In this document: positions 53,281 through 62,300 of the stretch, piece by piece
Position numbering within the stretch: position 1 is the stretch's first letter
How the letters are laid out: each line of letters begins with the position of its first letter
Assembly: GCF_025147485.1 (NCBI RefSeq)
Contig: NZ_CP102263.1
Coordinates: forward strand, 3,857,501-3,921,500
DNA from: Bacteroides uniformis
GTDB taxonomy: Bacteria > Bacteroidota > Bacteroidia > Bacteroidales > Bacteroidaceae
Length of the DNA stretch: 64,000 nt
Reading direction: 5' to 3'
Position numbers and translations under genes: made by a program
The notes under the pieces: model-generated
Told to the model about the DNA's origin: nothing
What the model saw: only the letters and a program-made list of their open reading frames with translations
Database searches by the model: none

Positions 53281-55845
53281 TTATACGAACCAGCGAACGT
53301 AGCAGAAGTCCTGACGGTGAGGCAGGTCTGCATTCTTCGGGAACATACGGTAAGAAACCTTGAAGCTACCCGCATTTTCCATCTTGTGCTTAGCTTGGAA
53401 AGTATAAAGGTTACCTTCTTTCTTCACTACATTGAACGGTTCTACGGAATAAACGTGCTGTTTGCCATCCTGAGCCGTATAAGTAGTCACCAGTTCCAGA
53501 CCGATAGCATCGTTCAAGCCCTTCTCGTCGATAACATAAGTAATGGTGTATTCCTTACCGCTCTCGATGGAGCCTTTCACCAGGTCTTCGGTCTTTTCGC
53601 AAGACACCACTTCAATGCTGTCCCACTTCTCGGCAACTTCTTCCTTCCAAGCAGCTATTTCCTTAGCCTTGGCACAACCGTCGGCAGCCAGCATCTTGAA
53701 ACGTTTGGCCTCCTTGATGTAGAACTTGTCGTAATAGTCGTCCAGCTGACGCTTCATTGTATAGTGGGGAGCAATCTGTGCGATGGAGTTCTTGATAGTC
53801 TTCACCCAACCTTCAGAATATCCCTTCTTGTTGCGTGCATAGAACAACGGCAGAATTTCTTGCTCAAGAATGCTGTAGATAGTAGCGGCATCGAGCTGGT
53901 CCTGATGTTCCTGGTTCTGGTAAGTACGCTTTTCGGTCAATGCCCAACCGGCACCTTCACGATAGCCTTCCAACCACCAGCCGTCGAGTACGGAGAAGTT
54001 TACAACACCGTTCATCAACGCCTTTTCGCCGGAAGTACCGGATGCTTCGAGCGGACGTGTCGGAGTGTTCAGCCAGATATCCACACCTGAAACGAGGCGA
54101 CGTGCCAACTGCATGTCATAATTTTCCAGGAAGATAATCTTGCCCAGGAACTCCGGACGACGGGAAATCTCGATGATTCTCTTAATCAAGCCCTGGCCAG
54201 CACCATCGTGCGGGTGAGCCTTACCGGTAAAGAGGAACTGTACCGGATAGTCGGGGTTGTTCACAATCTTGGCCAGACGGTCGAGGTCGGTGAACAGCAA
54301 GTGTGCACGCTTGTAGGTAGCGAAACGGCGTCCGAAACCTATCAGCAGAGCGTTCGGATTGATTTTGTCCAGCAGGGAAACGATGCGTGAAGGGTCACCC
54401 TGGTTCTTCAACCAAGTTTCACGGTATTGCTTGCGAACATAGTCAATCAGTTTGTTCTTCATCACCATGCGCGTCTTCCAGATTTCTTCGTCGGACACGT
54501 TATAGATAGCCTCCCAAATCTTGGGGTTGGACTGGTCGTAGAGGAAGTTCTCATCAAAATGCGCAGCATAGAGATGTTTCCACTCCGTAGCGCTCCAAGT
54601 GGGGAAGTGTACACCGTTGGTAACGTAGCCCACATGGCTTTCTTCGGGGAAGTAACCCTTCCAGATGGAAGCGAACATCTCCTGGGAAACCTTTCCGTGC
54701 AGCCAGCTCACACCGTTCACCTCCTGAGAAGTATTGCAAGCGAATACAGACATACAGAAACGTTCACCCTTGTCGCCCGGATTGTTACGTCCGAGGTCCA
54801 TCAGGTCGTCCCAGCTGATACCCATTCTTGAAGGATAGCCGCCCATGTACTTGCCGAAAAGGCCTTCGTCGAAGTAGTCGTGACCGGCAGGAACCGGAGT
54901 ATGTACAGTATAGAGAGAAGAAGCACGTACCAGCTCGATAGCCTGGTCGTAAGTCAGACCTTCGGCCACGTAGTCACAGATGCGCTGTACGTTGATTAAA
55001 GCAGCATGTCCTTCGTTGCAGTGATAGATATCTTTCTTGATGCCCAGCTTCTTCAGCGTCAGAATACCACCGATACCGAGCAGGATTTCCTGCTTCAAGC
55101 GGTTTTCCCAGTCACCGCCATACAGCTGGTGAGTGATGGAACGGTCGAACTCGCTGTTCATTTCATTGTCAGTATCAAGCAGATAGAGAGAGATACGTCC
55201 AACGTTCACTCTCCACACATAAGCATGCACGTAGTAGTCCAGATAAGGAACATCCACTACCATCTGCTCGCCCTTCTCATCCAATACACGGTCGATGGGC
55301 AACTGGCCAAAGTTCTGTGCCTCGTAATTGGCAATCTGCTGGCCGTCCATAGACAATGTTTGTGTAAAGTAACCGTAGCGGTACAGGAAACCGATTGCAC
55401 ACAAGTCGGCGTTGCTATCGGAAGCTTCTTTCAGGTAGTCACCGGCAAGTACACCCAGACCGCCGGAATATATCTTAAGTACATGGCTCAAACCATACTC
55501 CATACTGAAATAAGCCACGGACGGGCGCTTGCTGTCAGGCTTCACATCCATGTATGTGCGGAACTTGGAGTATACGTCATCCATTCTGCGCAGAATAACT
55601 TTGTCATTTGCGAGTGCCTCGAGTTTAGCATAACTCATACGTTCCAGCAGAAGTACGGGGTTCTGTCCCACTTCTTTCCAGAGAGCAGGGTCAAGGTCTC
55701 TGAACAGTTCGGTGGCTTCATAATTCCATGCCCACCAGATGTTATGTGCCAGTTCAGACAGTTTCTCCAGTTCGGCGGGAATGTGCGATTTCACATTCAC
55801 ATCTTTCCAGTTAGGAGTGTTTACATTACTAACTTTAATCTTCAT
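53281..55845 (-). CDS. glgP: Glycogen / alpha-glucan phosphorylase
   Basis: This 854-residue enzyme releases glucose-1-phosphate from glycogen using PLP. The N-terminal DUF3417 domain ([20 protein letters not shown]) marks the short-type alpha-glucan phosphorylases. The C-terminal half has [10 protein letters not shown], and [14 protein letters not shown] with [13 protein letters not shown] from the catalytic region. It lies 30 bp after the glycogen synthase gene in one operon, so synthesis and breakdown enzymes are co-expressed. Confidence 0.93.
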   Translation of the reverse strand: MKIKVSNVNTPNWKDVNVKSHIPAELEKLSELAHNIWWAWNYEATELFRDLDPALWKEVGQNPVLLLERMSYAKLEALANDKVILRRMDDVYSKFRTYMDVKPDSKRPSVAYFSMEYGLSHVLKIYSGGLGVLAGDYLKEASDSNADLCAIGFLYRYGYFTQTLSMDGQQIANYEAQNFGQLPIDRVLDEKGEQMVVDVPYLDYYVHAYVWRVNVGRISLYLLDTDNEMNSEFDRSITHQLYGGDWENRLKQEILLGIGGILTLKKLGIKKDIYHCNEGHAALINVQRICDYVAEGLTYDQAIELVRASSLYTVHTPVPAGHDYFDEGLFGKYMGGYPSRMGISWDDLMDLGRNNPGDKGERFCMSVFACNTSQEVNGVSWLHGKVSQEMFASIWKGYFPEESHVGYVTNGVHFPTWSATEWKHLYAAHFDENFLYDQSNPKIWEAIYNVSDEEIWKTRMVMKNKLIDYVRKQYRETWLKNQGDPSRIVSLLDKINPNALLIGFGRRFATYKRAHLLFTDLDRLAKIVNNPDYPVQFLFTGKAHPHDGAGQGLIKRIIEISRRPEFLGKIIFLENYDMQLARRLVSGVDIWLNTPTRPLEASGTSGEKALMNGVVNFSVLDGWWLEGYREGAGWALTEKRTYQNQEHQDQLDAATIYSILEQEILPLFYARNKKGYSEGWVKTIKNSIAQIAPHYTMKRQLDDYYDKFYIKEAKRFKMLAADGCAKAKEIAAWKEEVAEKWDSIEVVSCEKTEDLVKGSIESGKEYTITYVIDEKGLNDAIGLELVTTYTAQDGKQHVYSVEPFNVVKKEGNLYTFQAKHKMENAGSFKVSYRMFPKNADLPHRQDFCYVRWFV

Positions 55846-55875
55846 TGTATGATAACTAATTGATTAATAATTCTT

Positions 55876-57537
55876 TTATTTTAGTTGACGCTTCATGGCA
55901 TTGCGCAGTGCAATGTCGTAAGCCTCGTAATAATATTGTATAAAGTGCTTCCACAAAGCCTGCTCTGCCACCTGGCCTGCACGCTTGCGTATTTCCTTGA
56001 TTTCGGCTTCCGTCTTGGTAGAGAACAAGGCTACGGTGTCCTTGATGCCGTCTGCCACTTCGGAATAGTTATAGTCCGAACGGTGCAGCACTTCCACTCC
56101 GTCGTTTATGCCATGCTGGTTTTTCAGGCTGTTCACCCAAAGTCCGAAACCGGCAAGGTCGGTGGTGATGGTAGGCACCCGGAAAGCCACGCTCTCCAGC
56201 GGGGTATATCCCCACGGTTCATAATAGGACGGATAGACACTGAGGTCCTCGCCTAAAATCAAGTCATAATAATGCTTGTTGAGGATGCCATCGTGACCAT
56301 CCTGATAGCAAGGTACAAAAATTACTTTCACCTTATCTTCGGGACGATTGCCCATACCGAGGTATTTCAGCATATCCAGCACCTGGTCGTGCGTCATATT
56401 GTGCAGCCAGTGGGTGATGAAAGGACACTGCAACGGTTCGGTGAACTTATCTTTGCTCTTCAAGCGCTTCTGCAAGTCCTCGCGGGGGTCTCCCACCCAG
56501 CTGGGCACGTTGACAAACGCCAATACTTTCTTCTTTAAATCTTTATCGCGGTTCAGCCGGTTCAATGATTCCAGGAACACATCGATACCCTTATTTTTGA
56601 ACTCATAGCGTCCGCTGGTACCGATAATCAGCGTATCGTCGCCCAAGTCCTCACCCAGCAGGCAGTTTGCCACACGCAGCATGGTGGAACGGGCACGTTT
56701 GCGCTTGCCGGTAAAGGTGGCGCCTTTCGGTACAAAATCATCTTCAAAACCGTTCATCAGCACAACATCCGCAGGCTTGTCAAGCAATTCCCTGCATTCG
56801 TTGTTTGTGATTTCGCTCACAGTGGTGAAACAGTCCACATAGTGGGCCGTCTGCTTTTCAATGGAATGTTTGGACTGCATGTTCAGCTCCTCCGCCATCT
56901 GGTCGCCGTTGTAGGCGAAAAGATAATCGTAAAGCGGCTTGTTGTTGCCAGCTATGGAGCGGCCGATGGACGTGGCATGGGTGGTGAAGATAGTCCCTAT
57001 CTCGGGAACGGCAGACTGAAGATAGAGGGCGGCCATGCCGGTCATCCACTCGTGTGCCTGGAACACCACTTTGTCCGTTTCCGTCAAATTATAGCGATAG
57101 AAGCTCTCTATCACCTTGCCGGTAGCGAAAGCAAACATGGATGCTTCGTCATAATCACCATATCCATGCAGTGAATCCACCTGATAGCGGTTCCACATTT
57201 CTGTATAAATCTCATTTTTTTCTGCAAAGAACGGTTGGAAATCAACCAATATAACAATAGGTTCTCCCGGAATGTTCCAGCGACCTACGCGGACGGAAAG
57301 ATTGTCTTTCAACGCTGCATGTTTTTTCCACGCTGCACAAAGGTTATCAGACTCAATGAACAAAGGGTTCTCTTTTCCCTGCCAGAAATCCGGCCCTATA
57401 AAGAATAATCTATCGCGAAATTTAGTCTGTAAAGTATTTGCCCTTGTAGACAAAACTGTATAGATACCGCCTACTTTATTACACACTTCCCAACTCGCTT
57501 CGAAGATGTAATCGGGGGTAAGTAGTTCTTTAGTCAT
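55876..57537 (-). CDS. Glycogen synthase, GT3-like
   Basis: This 553-residue GT-B enzyme resembles the eukaryotic-type GT3 glycogen synthase found in Bacteroidetes rather than bacterial GlgA. The N-terminal motif is FEASWEVCNKVGGIYTVLSTRA, and the C-terminal donor region is SYYEPWGYTPLESVAFRVPTITTDLAGFG. It elongates glycogen from a nucleotide-glucose donor. Its promoter is at 57573-57580 and glgP follows 30 bp downstream. Confidence 0.93.
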   Translation of the reverse strand: MTKELLTPDYIFEASWEVCNKVGGIYTVLSTRANTLQTKFRDRLFFIGPDFWQGKENPLFIESDNLCAAWKKHAALKDNLSVRVGRWNIPGEPIVILVDFQPFFAEKNEIYTEMWNRYQVDSLHGYGDYDEASMFAFATGKVIESFYRYNLTETDKVVFQAHEWMTGMAALYLQSAVPEIGTIFTTHATSIGRSIAGNNKPLYDYLFAYNGDQMAEELNMQSKHSIEKQTAHYVDCFTTVSEITNNECRELLDKPADVVLMNGFEDDFVPKGATFTGKRKRARSTMLRVANCLLGEDLGDDTLIIGTSGRYEFKNKGIDVFLESLNRLNRDKDLKKKVLAFVNVPSWVGDPREDLQKRLKSKDKFTEPLQCPFITHWLHNMTHDQVLDMLKYLGMGNRPEDKVKVIFVPCYQDGHDGILNKHYYDLILGEDLSVYPSYYEPWGYTPLESVAFRVPTITTDLAGFGLWVNSLKNQHGINDGVEVLHRSDYNYSEVADGIKDTVALFSTKTEAEIKEIRKRAGQVAEQALWKHFIQYYYEAYDIALRNAMKRQLK

Positions 57538-57572
57538 ATTATGTTATAATCTCTTTATCTTAATTACGGCTG

Positions 57573-57580
57573 CAAAAGTA
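57573..57580 (-). promoter_or_regulatory. Promoter -7 box of the glycogen operon
   Basis: On the minus strand TACTTTTG lies 36 bp before the glycogen synthase start. Confidence 0.65.
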
Positions 57581-57778
57581 CGTATTATTCTTTGAAAAAT
57601 AGCCTTTTAATCGAAAAAACTGATTAAATATGCATAAACAATCGTTTGCGGAATGTCATAGTTTAGCCACAAAAGCCCCATTGGCTCGCCCATCCATGCA
57701 TTTTTCGTCTAAAATTCCCGAAGTTTCAAAAAAGAATTCCCGGAGTTTTCAGTTGAAGCCCCAGGAATTTAAACAAAA

Positions 57779-57813
57779 AACCCCAGGGATTTCAATTGTA
57801 AATCCCTGGGGTT
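57779..57813 (-). terminator. Terminator of the V-ATPase operon
   Basis: Perfect 14-bp arms at 57779-57792 and 57800-57813 with a 7-nt loop, followed on the minus strand by a TTTTTTGTTT run. Upstream on the plus strand are related half-words (ATTCCCGAAGTTT, ATTCCCGGAGTTT, CCCAGGAATTT), so it also looks like a member of the word-repeat family. Confidence 0.85.
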
Positions 57814-57832
57814 TATTTTCTTATAATCCGGA

Positions 57833-58276
<444 letters not shown>

Positions 58277-58285
58277 TTAATTTGT

Positions 58286-60112
58286 TTATTTCTTTACTAC
58301 TGTAAAAGGTTTATAGGCTTCGCCCTTACCTTCGTAACCGGAATTCTTGAAGTATTCCACAAATGTCAGACGGAGCGGGTGTACAAAGGCACTCAGACAA
58401 GACATGGCAATGTTCAGCGTATGCCCGAATATCAGTATCAGACCGCAGAACAGCCATCCCAGGGCCGGACCTGCAGCATCGTTCACCATGAAGGCAAGCT
58501 GGTTGAACACGCCTCCAAGCATACCGCCTGCCAAGCCGAGGGCATAGAGACGGATGTAGGAAAGTATATCGCCCATCAATCCGGTTGCCATGTTATAGGT
58601 ATCCCATACTCCGGCACCGATGTTGACAAATACATTCCGGTGGATATTGTTCAGCAGGTAGATACCGATGGCAGAAACACCGCCAATCACGATAAATGCC
58701 CACGTAGACACGTCTTCCGAAATTATTTTGAAGAAGGAAAGTCCGCCGGTGCAGATAAATCCCACCACCAGCAACAGCCATCCCCAGGCACTGAGCGACT
58801 CCTTGAAGCCGAAACGAACGGTCTGTCCCACGGCCTTCACCGTCATGGCAATGCAGATGTGCACCGCACCGATAATCAACGCCAGCAGCATTTGCTTGTC
58901 ATAGGTAGTCTCACCTATCTTACCCACAATCATGAATTCCTTCAGTTTGGCGGGTATCTCCAGGTCAAAGAGGCTTACACCGAAGAAGGTTCCCAATATG
59001 GCACCGATGACGGACGTAAATATACCCAACGTAATCACCAGGTTCATCATGCCTTTCATGGACTTGGACATCTTCCTTTTCAAAATGAACCCGAGTGCAA
59101 TCAGTACCAGACCGTAGCCCGCATCTCCCATACAGAAAGCAAAGAAGAGCGAGAAGAATGGCGCAAGTATCGGTGTCGGGTCGAACTCGGCATATTCGGG
59201 CATACCGTACATTTTGGTAAGCACTTCGTACATGCGTGTATAGGCGTTGTTTTTCAGCTTGATGGGAGCATTGTCCTCGCGCTTGGCAGCCCTTATCTCA
59301 TAATAAGTGCCGCTTTCATCGAGAAGTTTCCTCACATCCGCCTCGCAGTCTTCGGGAATCCAGCCTTCCATCAACACTACGGCACCTTCTGCCATATGTT
59401 CGCTGTTCAGCTTGACTTTCAGCAGGTCTATCTCTTCCTGGAGCTGTAGGTTGTACTTCTCCAACGTGCAGTAATTCGCTTTGCAGAATTCTTTCAATCC
59501 GGCATGTGCCTGCACAAGGGCCTCTTCCGTATCGGCTTTCTTCCGGCTCAGTTCGGAGAGGCTGAGTGAAGGTAGACGGAGCGGTTCCACATCCAGTTCT
59601 ACCGGTTGGGGAGTGACGGTCACGAAATAAAGATGTCCGCCGTTCTCTTTCACCACGATGGCATTGTAGTCCTCTGCCCACGCTTCGTTATAGTCTTTCT
59701 CCGGGCAGGTATAGAACTGCACGAACCAACCAGCATCTTCCAGCTTGCGGATGGCTCTCCAATCGAAATCGCCCCAGACTTCCATCTGCACCACATCCTT
59801 GTCGATGGCGGGAATCTGCTGGTTCAAGTCTTGTATCCGCGCCTGCAAGTCCTCGTAGAATTTCACCAGAGCATCGGCCGACAACTCTTTATGCACCTTT
59901 TCTTCCGGCTGTTTGTCTGCCAGGGTGTGCATGCTCTGAAGCATATTCTTGTAGAGCGTACGCTTCTGCATGAATTGCTGCAAGGTGTCGTCCATCTCGC
60001 CGCACTGCCTTTCCACAACGTGCACCACGCCCAGTTCCCGGATTTGTGCCAGAAATGCTTCGTACTCCTTATGATACACAAGGAACGTGAGCTTCTTCAT
60101 TTTCGTAATCAT
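58286..60112 (-). CDS. V-type ATP synthase subunit I (a-like stator)
   Basis: This 608-residue protein has a cytoplasmic N-terminal half (about 1-310, coiled-coil, TKMKKLTFLVYHKEYEAFLAQI) and a C-terminal half with about seven membrane helices. It forms the ion half-channels and stator next to the K ring. PILAPFFSLFFAFCMGDAGYGL is a typical motif. It overlaps subunit D by 4 bp (ATGA), and subunit K follows 33 bp later. Confidence 0.93.
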   Translation of the reverse strand: MITKMKKLTFLVYHKEYEAFLAQIRELGVVHVVERQCGEMDDTLQQFMQKRTLYKNMLQSMHTLADKQPEEKVHKELSADALVKFYEDLQARIQDLNQQIPAIDKDVVQMEVWGDFDWRAIRKLEDAGWFVQFYTCPEKDYNEAWAEDYNAIVVKENGGHLYFVTVTPQPVELDVEPLRLPSLSLSELSRKKADTEEALVQAHAGLKEFCKANYCTLEKYNLQLQEEIDLLKVKLNSEHMAEGAVVLMEGWIPEDCEADVRKLLDESGTYYEIRAAKREDNAPIKLKNNAYTRMYEVLTKMYGMPEYAEFDPTPILAPFFSLFFAFCMGDAGYGLVLIALGFILKRKMSKSMKGMMNLVITLGIFTSVIGAILGTFFGVSLFDLEIPAKLKEFMIVGKIGETTYDKQMLLALIIGAVHICIAMTVKAVGQTVRFGFKESLSAWGWLLLVVGFICTGGLSFFKIISEDVSTWAFIVIGGVSAIGIYLLNNIHRNVFVNIGAGVWDTYNMATGLMGDILSYIRLYALGLAGGMLGGVFNQLAFMVNDAAGPALGWLFCGLILIFGHTLNIAMSCLSAFVHPLRLTFVEYFKNSGYEGKGEAYKPFTVVKK

Positions 60113-60714
60113 GCCTCTGCCTCCTTCCTTTTCTCCTGATGGGATTTCATGATTTTCTGCGATGACTTGGAAAGGTTCTCCTCGTCTTCCATAAACCGCT
60201 TGATTTTGCGCAGAGCATCCTGATAACCCGGAATCTGTACTTTCTCAAAAAGATTCACCTTCTGGGTGGTCTTTTTACGCGCATGTTCCAACAAGTTCAA
60301 CTTGGCAACAGTAAATTCACGCTCGATGGCAGTATGTGCCAGTGACTTAAGCAAATGCAGCCCGTCTGCATACCATTTGGGCGCATTGAACAAGCTGTAA
60401 GGGCGTATCTCGAAATCTACATTCTCGAGCAACGGCACCCGTACACCGGCAATCTTCTTTACACCGAGATGAACATCGCTGACCTTTATCAATGAAGCGT
60501 CGAACTCATTCCAAAGGGCGAACATGGCTTCGTAAGCTTGGATTTCCTTTTCCAACCTCGCGTCCAACGCGGCAGCGTCTCCCTTGCAGCGCTTCACTTC
60601 CATACGCAGGGCACTCTCCTTATTCTTAATAATGGGGAGTGTGCGCACGCGCACCTTCAGTTGCTTTTCGAGTTGCTGAAGCGAGGTTTTGTTATATTGA
60701 AACTTAATAGCCAT
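60109..60714 (-). CDS. V-type ATP synthase subunit D (central stalk)
   Basis: This 201-residue protein is mostly long coiled-coil helices at both ends, as expected of the rotor shaft that connects the A3B3 head to the K ring. The N-terminal IKFQYNKTSLQQLEKQLKVR matches subunit D. It overlaps subunit I by 4 bp and is separated from subunit B by a 120-bp repeat element. Confidence 0.9.
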   Translation of the reverse strand: MAIKFQYNKTSLQQLEKQLKVRVRTLPIIKNKESALRMEVKRCKGDAAALDARLEKEIQAYEAMFALWNEFDASLIKVSDVHLGVKKIAGVRVPLLENVDFEIRPYSLFNAPKWYADGLHLLKSLAHTAIEREFTVAKLNLLEHARKKTTQKVNLFEKVQIPGYQDALRKIKRFMEDEENLSKSSQKIMKSHQEKRKEAEA

Positions 60715-60834
60715 TTTATTTACGATTTAACGATTTACGATTAGACGACTGAAGCTACTCAATTTCTCAATTTACAGATTTACAATTTCAGTAATATCAA
60801 TCGTAAACCGTAAATCGTCTAATCGTACATTTAT
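60715..60834 (-). repeat. Word-repeat element between V-ATPase subunits B and D
   Basis: TTTACGATTTAACGATTTACG (split 60719-60740) pairs with CGTAAACCGTAAATCGTCTAATCGT near 60800-60825. The word is CGATTTA, the same as at 38391-38466. Confidence 0.82.
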
Positions 60835-62160
60835 TTAGTTTGCTTTCGGCCAGAACTGGTCCACAAGCTCTTTCTTGATATTCACCTCTTCCGGACGGAA
60901 ATACTTGCCGAACAGACTCCATGCCACATCGAGCATCTCTGTGGTATCGAGGTTGACGTCGATGGCCAGCAGTTGGTTGGAGTAGTCCTTGGCAAAGGCA
61001 AGGGTACGTTCGTCGTAGTTCGTCAGGTCGAAACCGTTTTCAAGCTTGGTTTTGGCGTTGGCGGCATCGGCGTACAGACGTACGGCGGCATTCATCACCT
61101 GCGGATGGTCCTTACGTGTCTTTTTGCCCGTAACAAGCTGTTTCAGACGGGACAAGGAACGGAACGGGTCAACGATAACCTTACCGATGTCGCTGTCACG
61201 ACGGAGGAACAACTGGCCTTCCGTGATATAACCCGTATTGTCGGGCACGGCATGCGTAATGTCGCCACCGGACAGAGTCGTCACCGCAATAATCGTGATG
61301 GAACCGCCGCTTGGGAACTGCACCGCCTTTTCGTATATCTTCGCCAAGTCCGAATAAAGGGAACCCGGCATGGAGTCCTTCGAAGGAATCTGGTCCATAC
61401 GGTTGGACACGATGGCGAGCGCATCGGCGTAGGAAGTCATATCCGTCAGCAGCACCAGCACCTTTTCATTATTGTTTACAGCAAAATACTCGGCCGCCGT
61501 CAGTGCCATATCCGGAATCAGCAGACGCTCTACCGGAGGATTCTCGGTGGTATTCATAAAGCTGACGATACGGTCGAGCGCACCGGCATTGGAGAATACG
61601 TTCTTGAAGTAGAGGTAGTCATCGTTCGTCATACCCATACCGCCAAGGATAATCTTGTCGGTCTCCGCACGCAGAGCCACATTCGCCATCACCTGGTTGA
61701 AGGGCTGGTCGGGGTCGGCAAAGAACGGAATCTTCTGTCCGGACACCAGCGTATTGTTCAAGTCGATACCTGCAATACCGGTTGCAATCAGTTCCGAGGG
61801 CTGCTTACGGCGCACCGGATTCACGGATGGACCGCCAATTTCCACCTCCTCGCCTTCAATGGCCGGACCACCGTCGATGGGGTCGCCAAAGGCGTTGAAG
61901 AAGCGTCCGGCAAGCTGCTCGCTCACTTTGATTGTAGGAGCCTTGCCCAAGAATACTACCTCTGCATTGGTGGGAATACCTTCCGTACCCTCAAACACCT
62001 GCAAAGTCACTTCGTCGCCGGCAATCTTCACCACCTGGGCCAGCTTGCCGTTTACGGTCGCCAACTCGTCATACCCCACTCCGGTTGCCTTCAGCGAACA
62101 CGTAGCTTTCGTAATCTGAGTAATCTTGGTATATATTTTTTGAAATGCTTTTGTTGCCAT
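60835..62160 (-). CDS. V-type ATP synthase subunit B
   Basis: This 441-residue non-catalytic nucleotide-binding subunit of the A3B3 head has GRFFNAFGDPIDGGPAIEGEE, a SGQKIPFFADPDQPFNQV segment in place of a full P-loop, and SYADALAIVSNRMDQIPSKDSMPGSLYSDLAKIYE. It is in the middle of the operon, between A and D, with repeat elements on both sides. Confidence 0.95.
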   Translation of the reverse strand: MATKAFQKIYTKITQITKATCSLKATGVGYDELATVNGKLAQVVKIAGDEVTLQVFEGTEGIPTNAEVVFLGKAPTIKVSEQLAGRFFNAFGDPIDGGPAIEGEEVEIGGPSVNPVRRKQPSELIATGIAGIDLNNTLVSGQKIPFFADPDQPFNQVMANVALRAETDKIILGGMGMTNDDYLYFKNVFSNAGALDRIVSFMNTTENPPVERLLIPDMALTAAEYFAVNNNEKVLVLLTDMTSYADALAIVSNRMDQIPSKDSMPGSLYSDLAKIYEKAVQFPSGGSITIIAVTTLSGGDITHAVPDNTGYITEGQLFLRRDSDIGKVIVDPFRSLSRLKQLVTGKKTRKDHPQVMNAAVRLYADAANAKTKLENGFDLTNYDERTLAFAKDYSNQLLAIDVNLDTTEMLDVAWSLFGKYFRPEEVNIKKELVDQFWPKAN

Positions 62161-62300
62161 CTATTTATTTACAATTTAGCAATTTACTATTTACTATTTA
62201 AATCTCTGCCATCCTATTCTACTATTTTCCTATCTACAACCTCCGTACACCTGCATCCGCAAGGCAAATAGTAAATTGTAAATAGTCACATAGTACATCC
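62161..62300 (-). repeat. Word-repeat element between V-ATPase subunits A and B
   Basis: TTTACAATTTAGCAATTTACTATTTACTA (split near 62165-62196) pairs with AAATAGTAAATTGTAAATAG near 62267-62286. The word AAATAGT is the same as at the trpF-trpA element. Confidence 0.82.

Noticed and set aside
53239-54090. 283-codon and other plus-strand frames inside glgP and its neighbours
   Set aside because: They are antisense shadows of genes with clear family motifs (GlgP, glycogen synthase, V-ATPase subunits).
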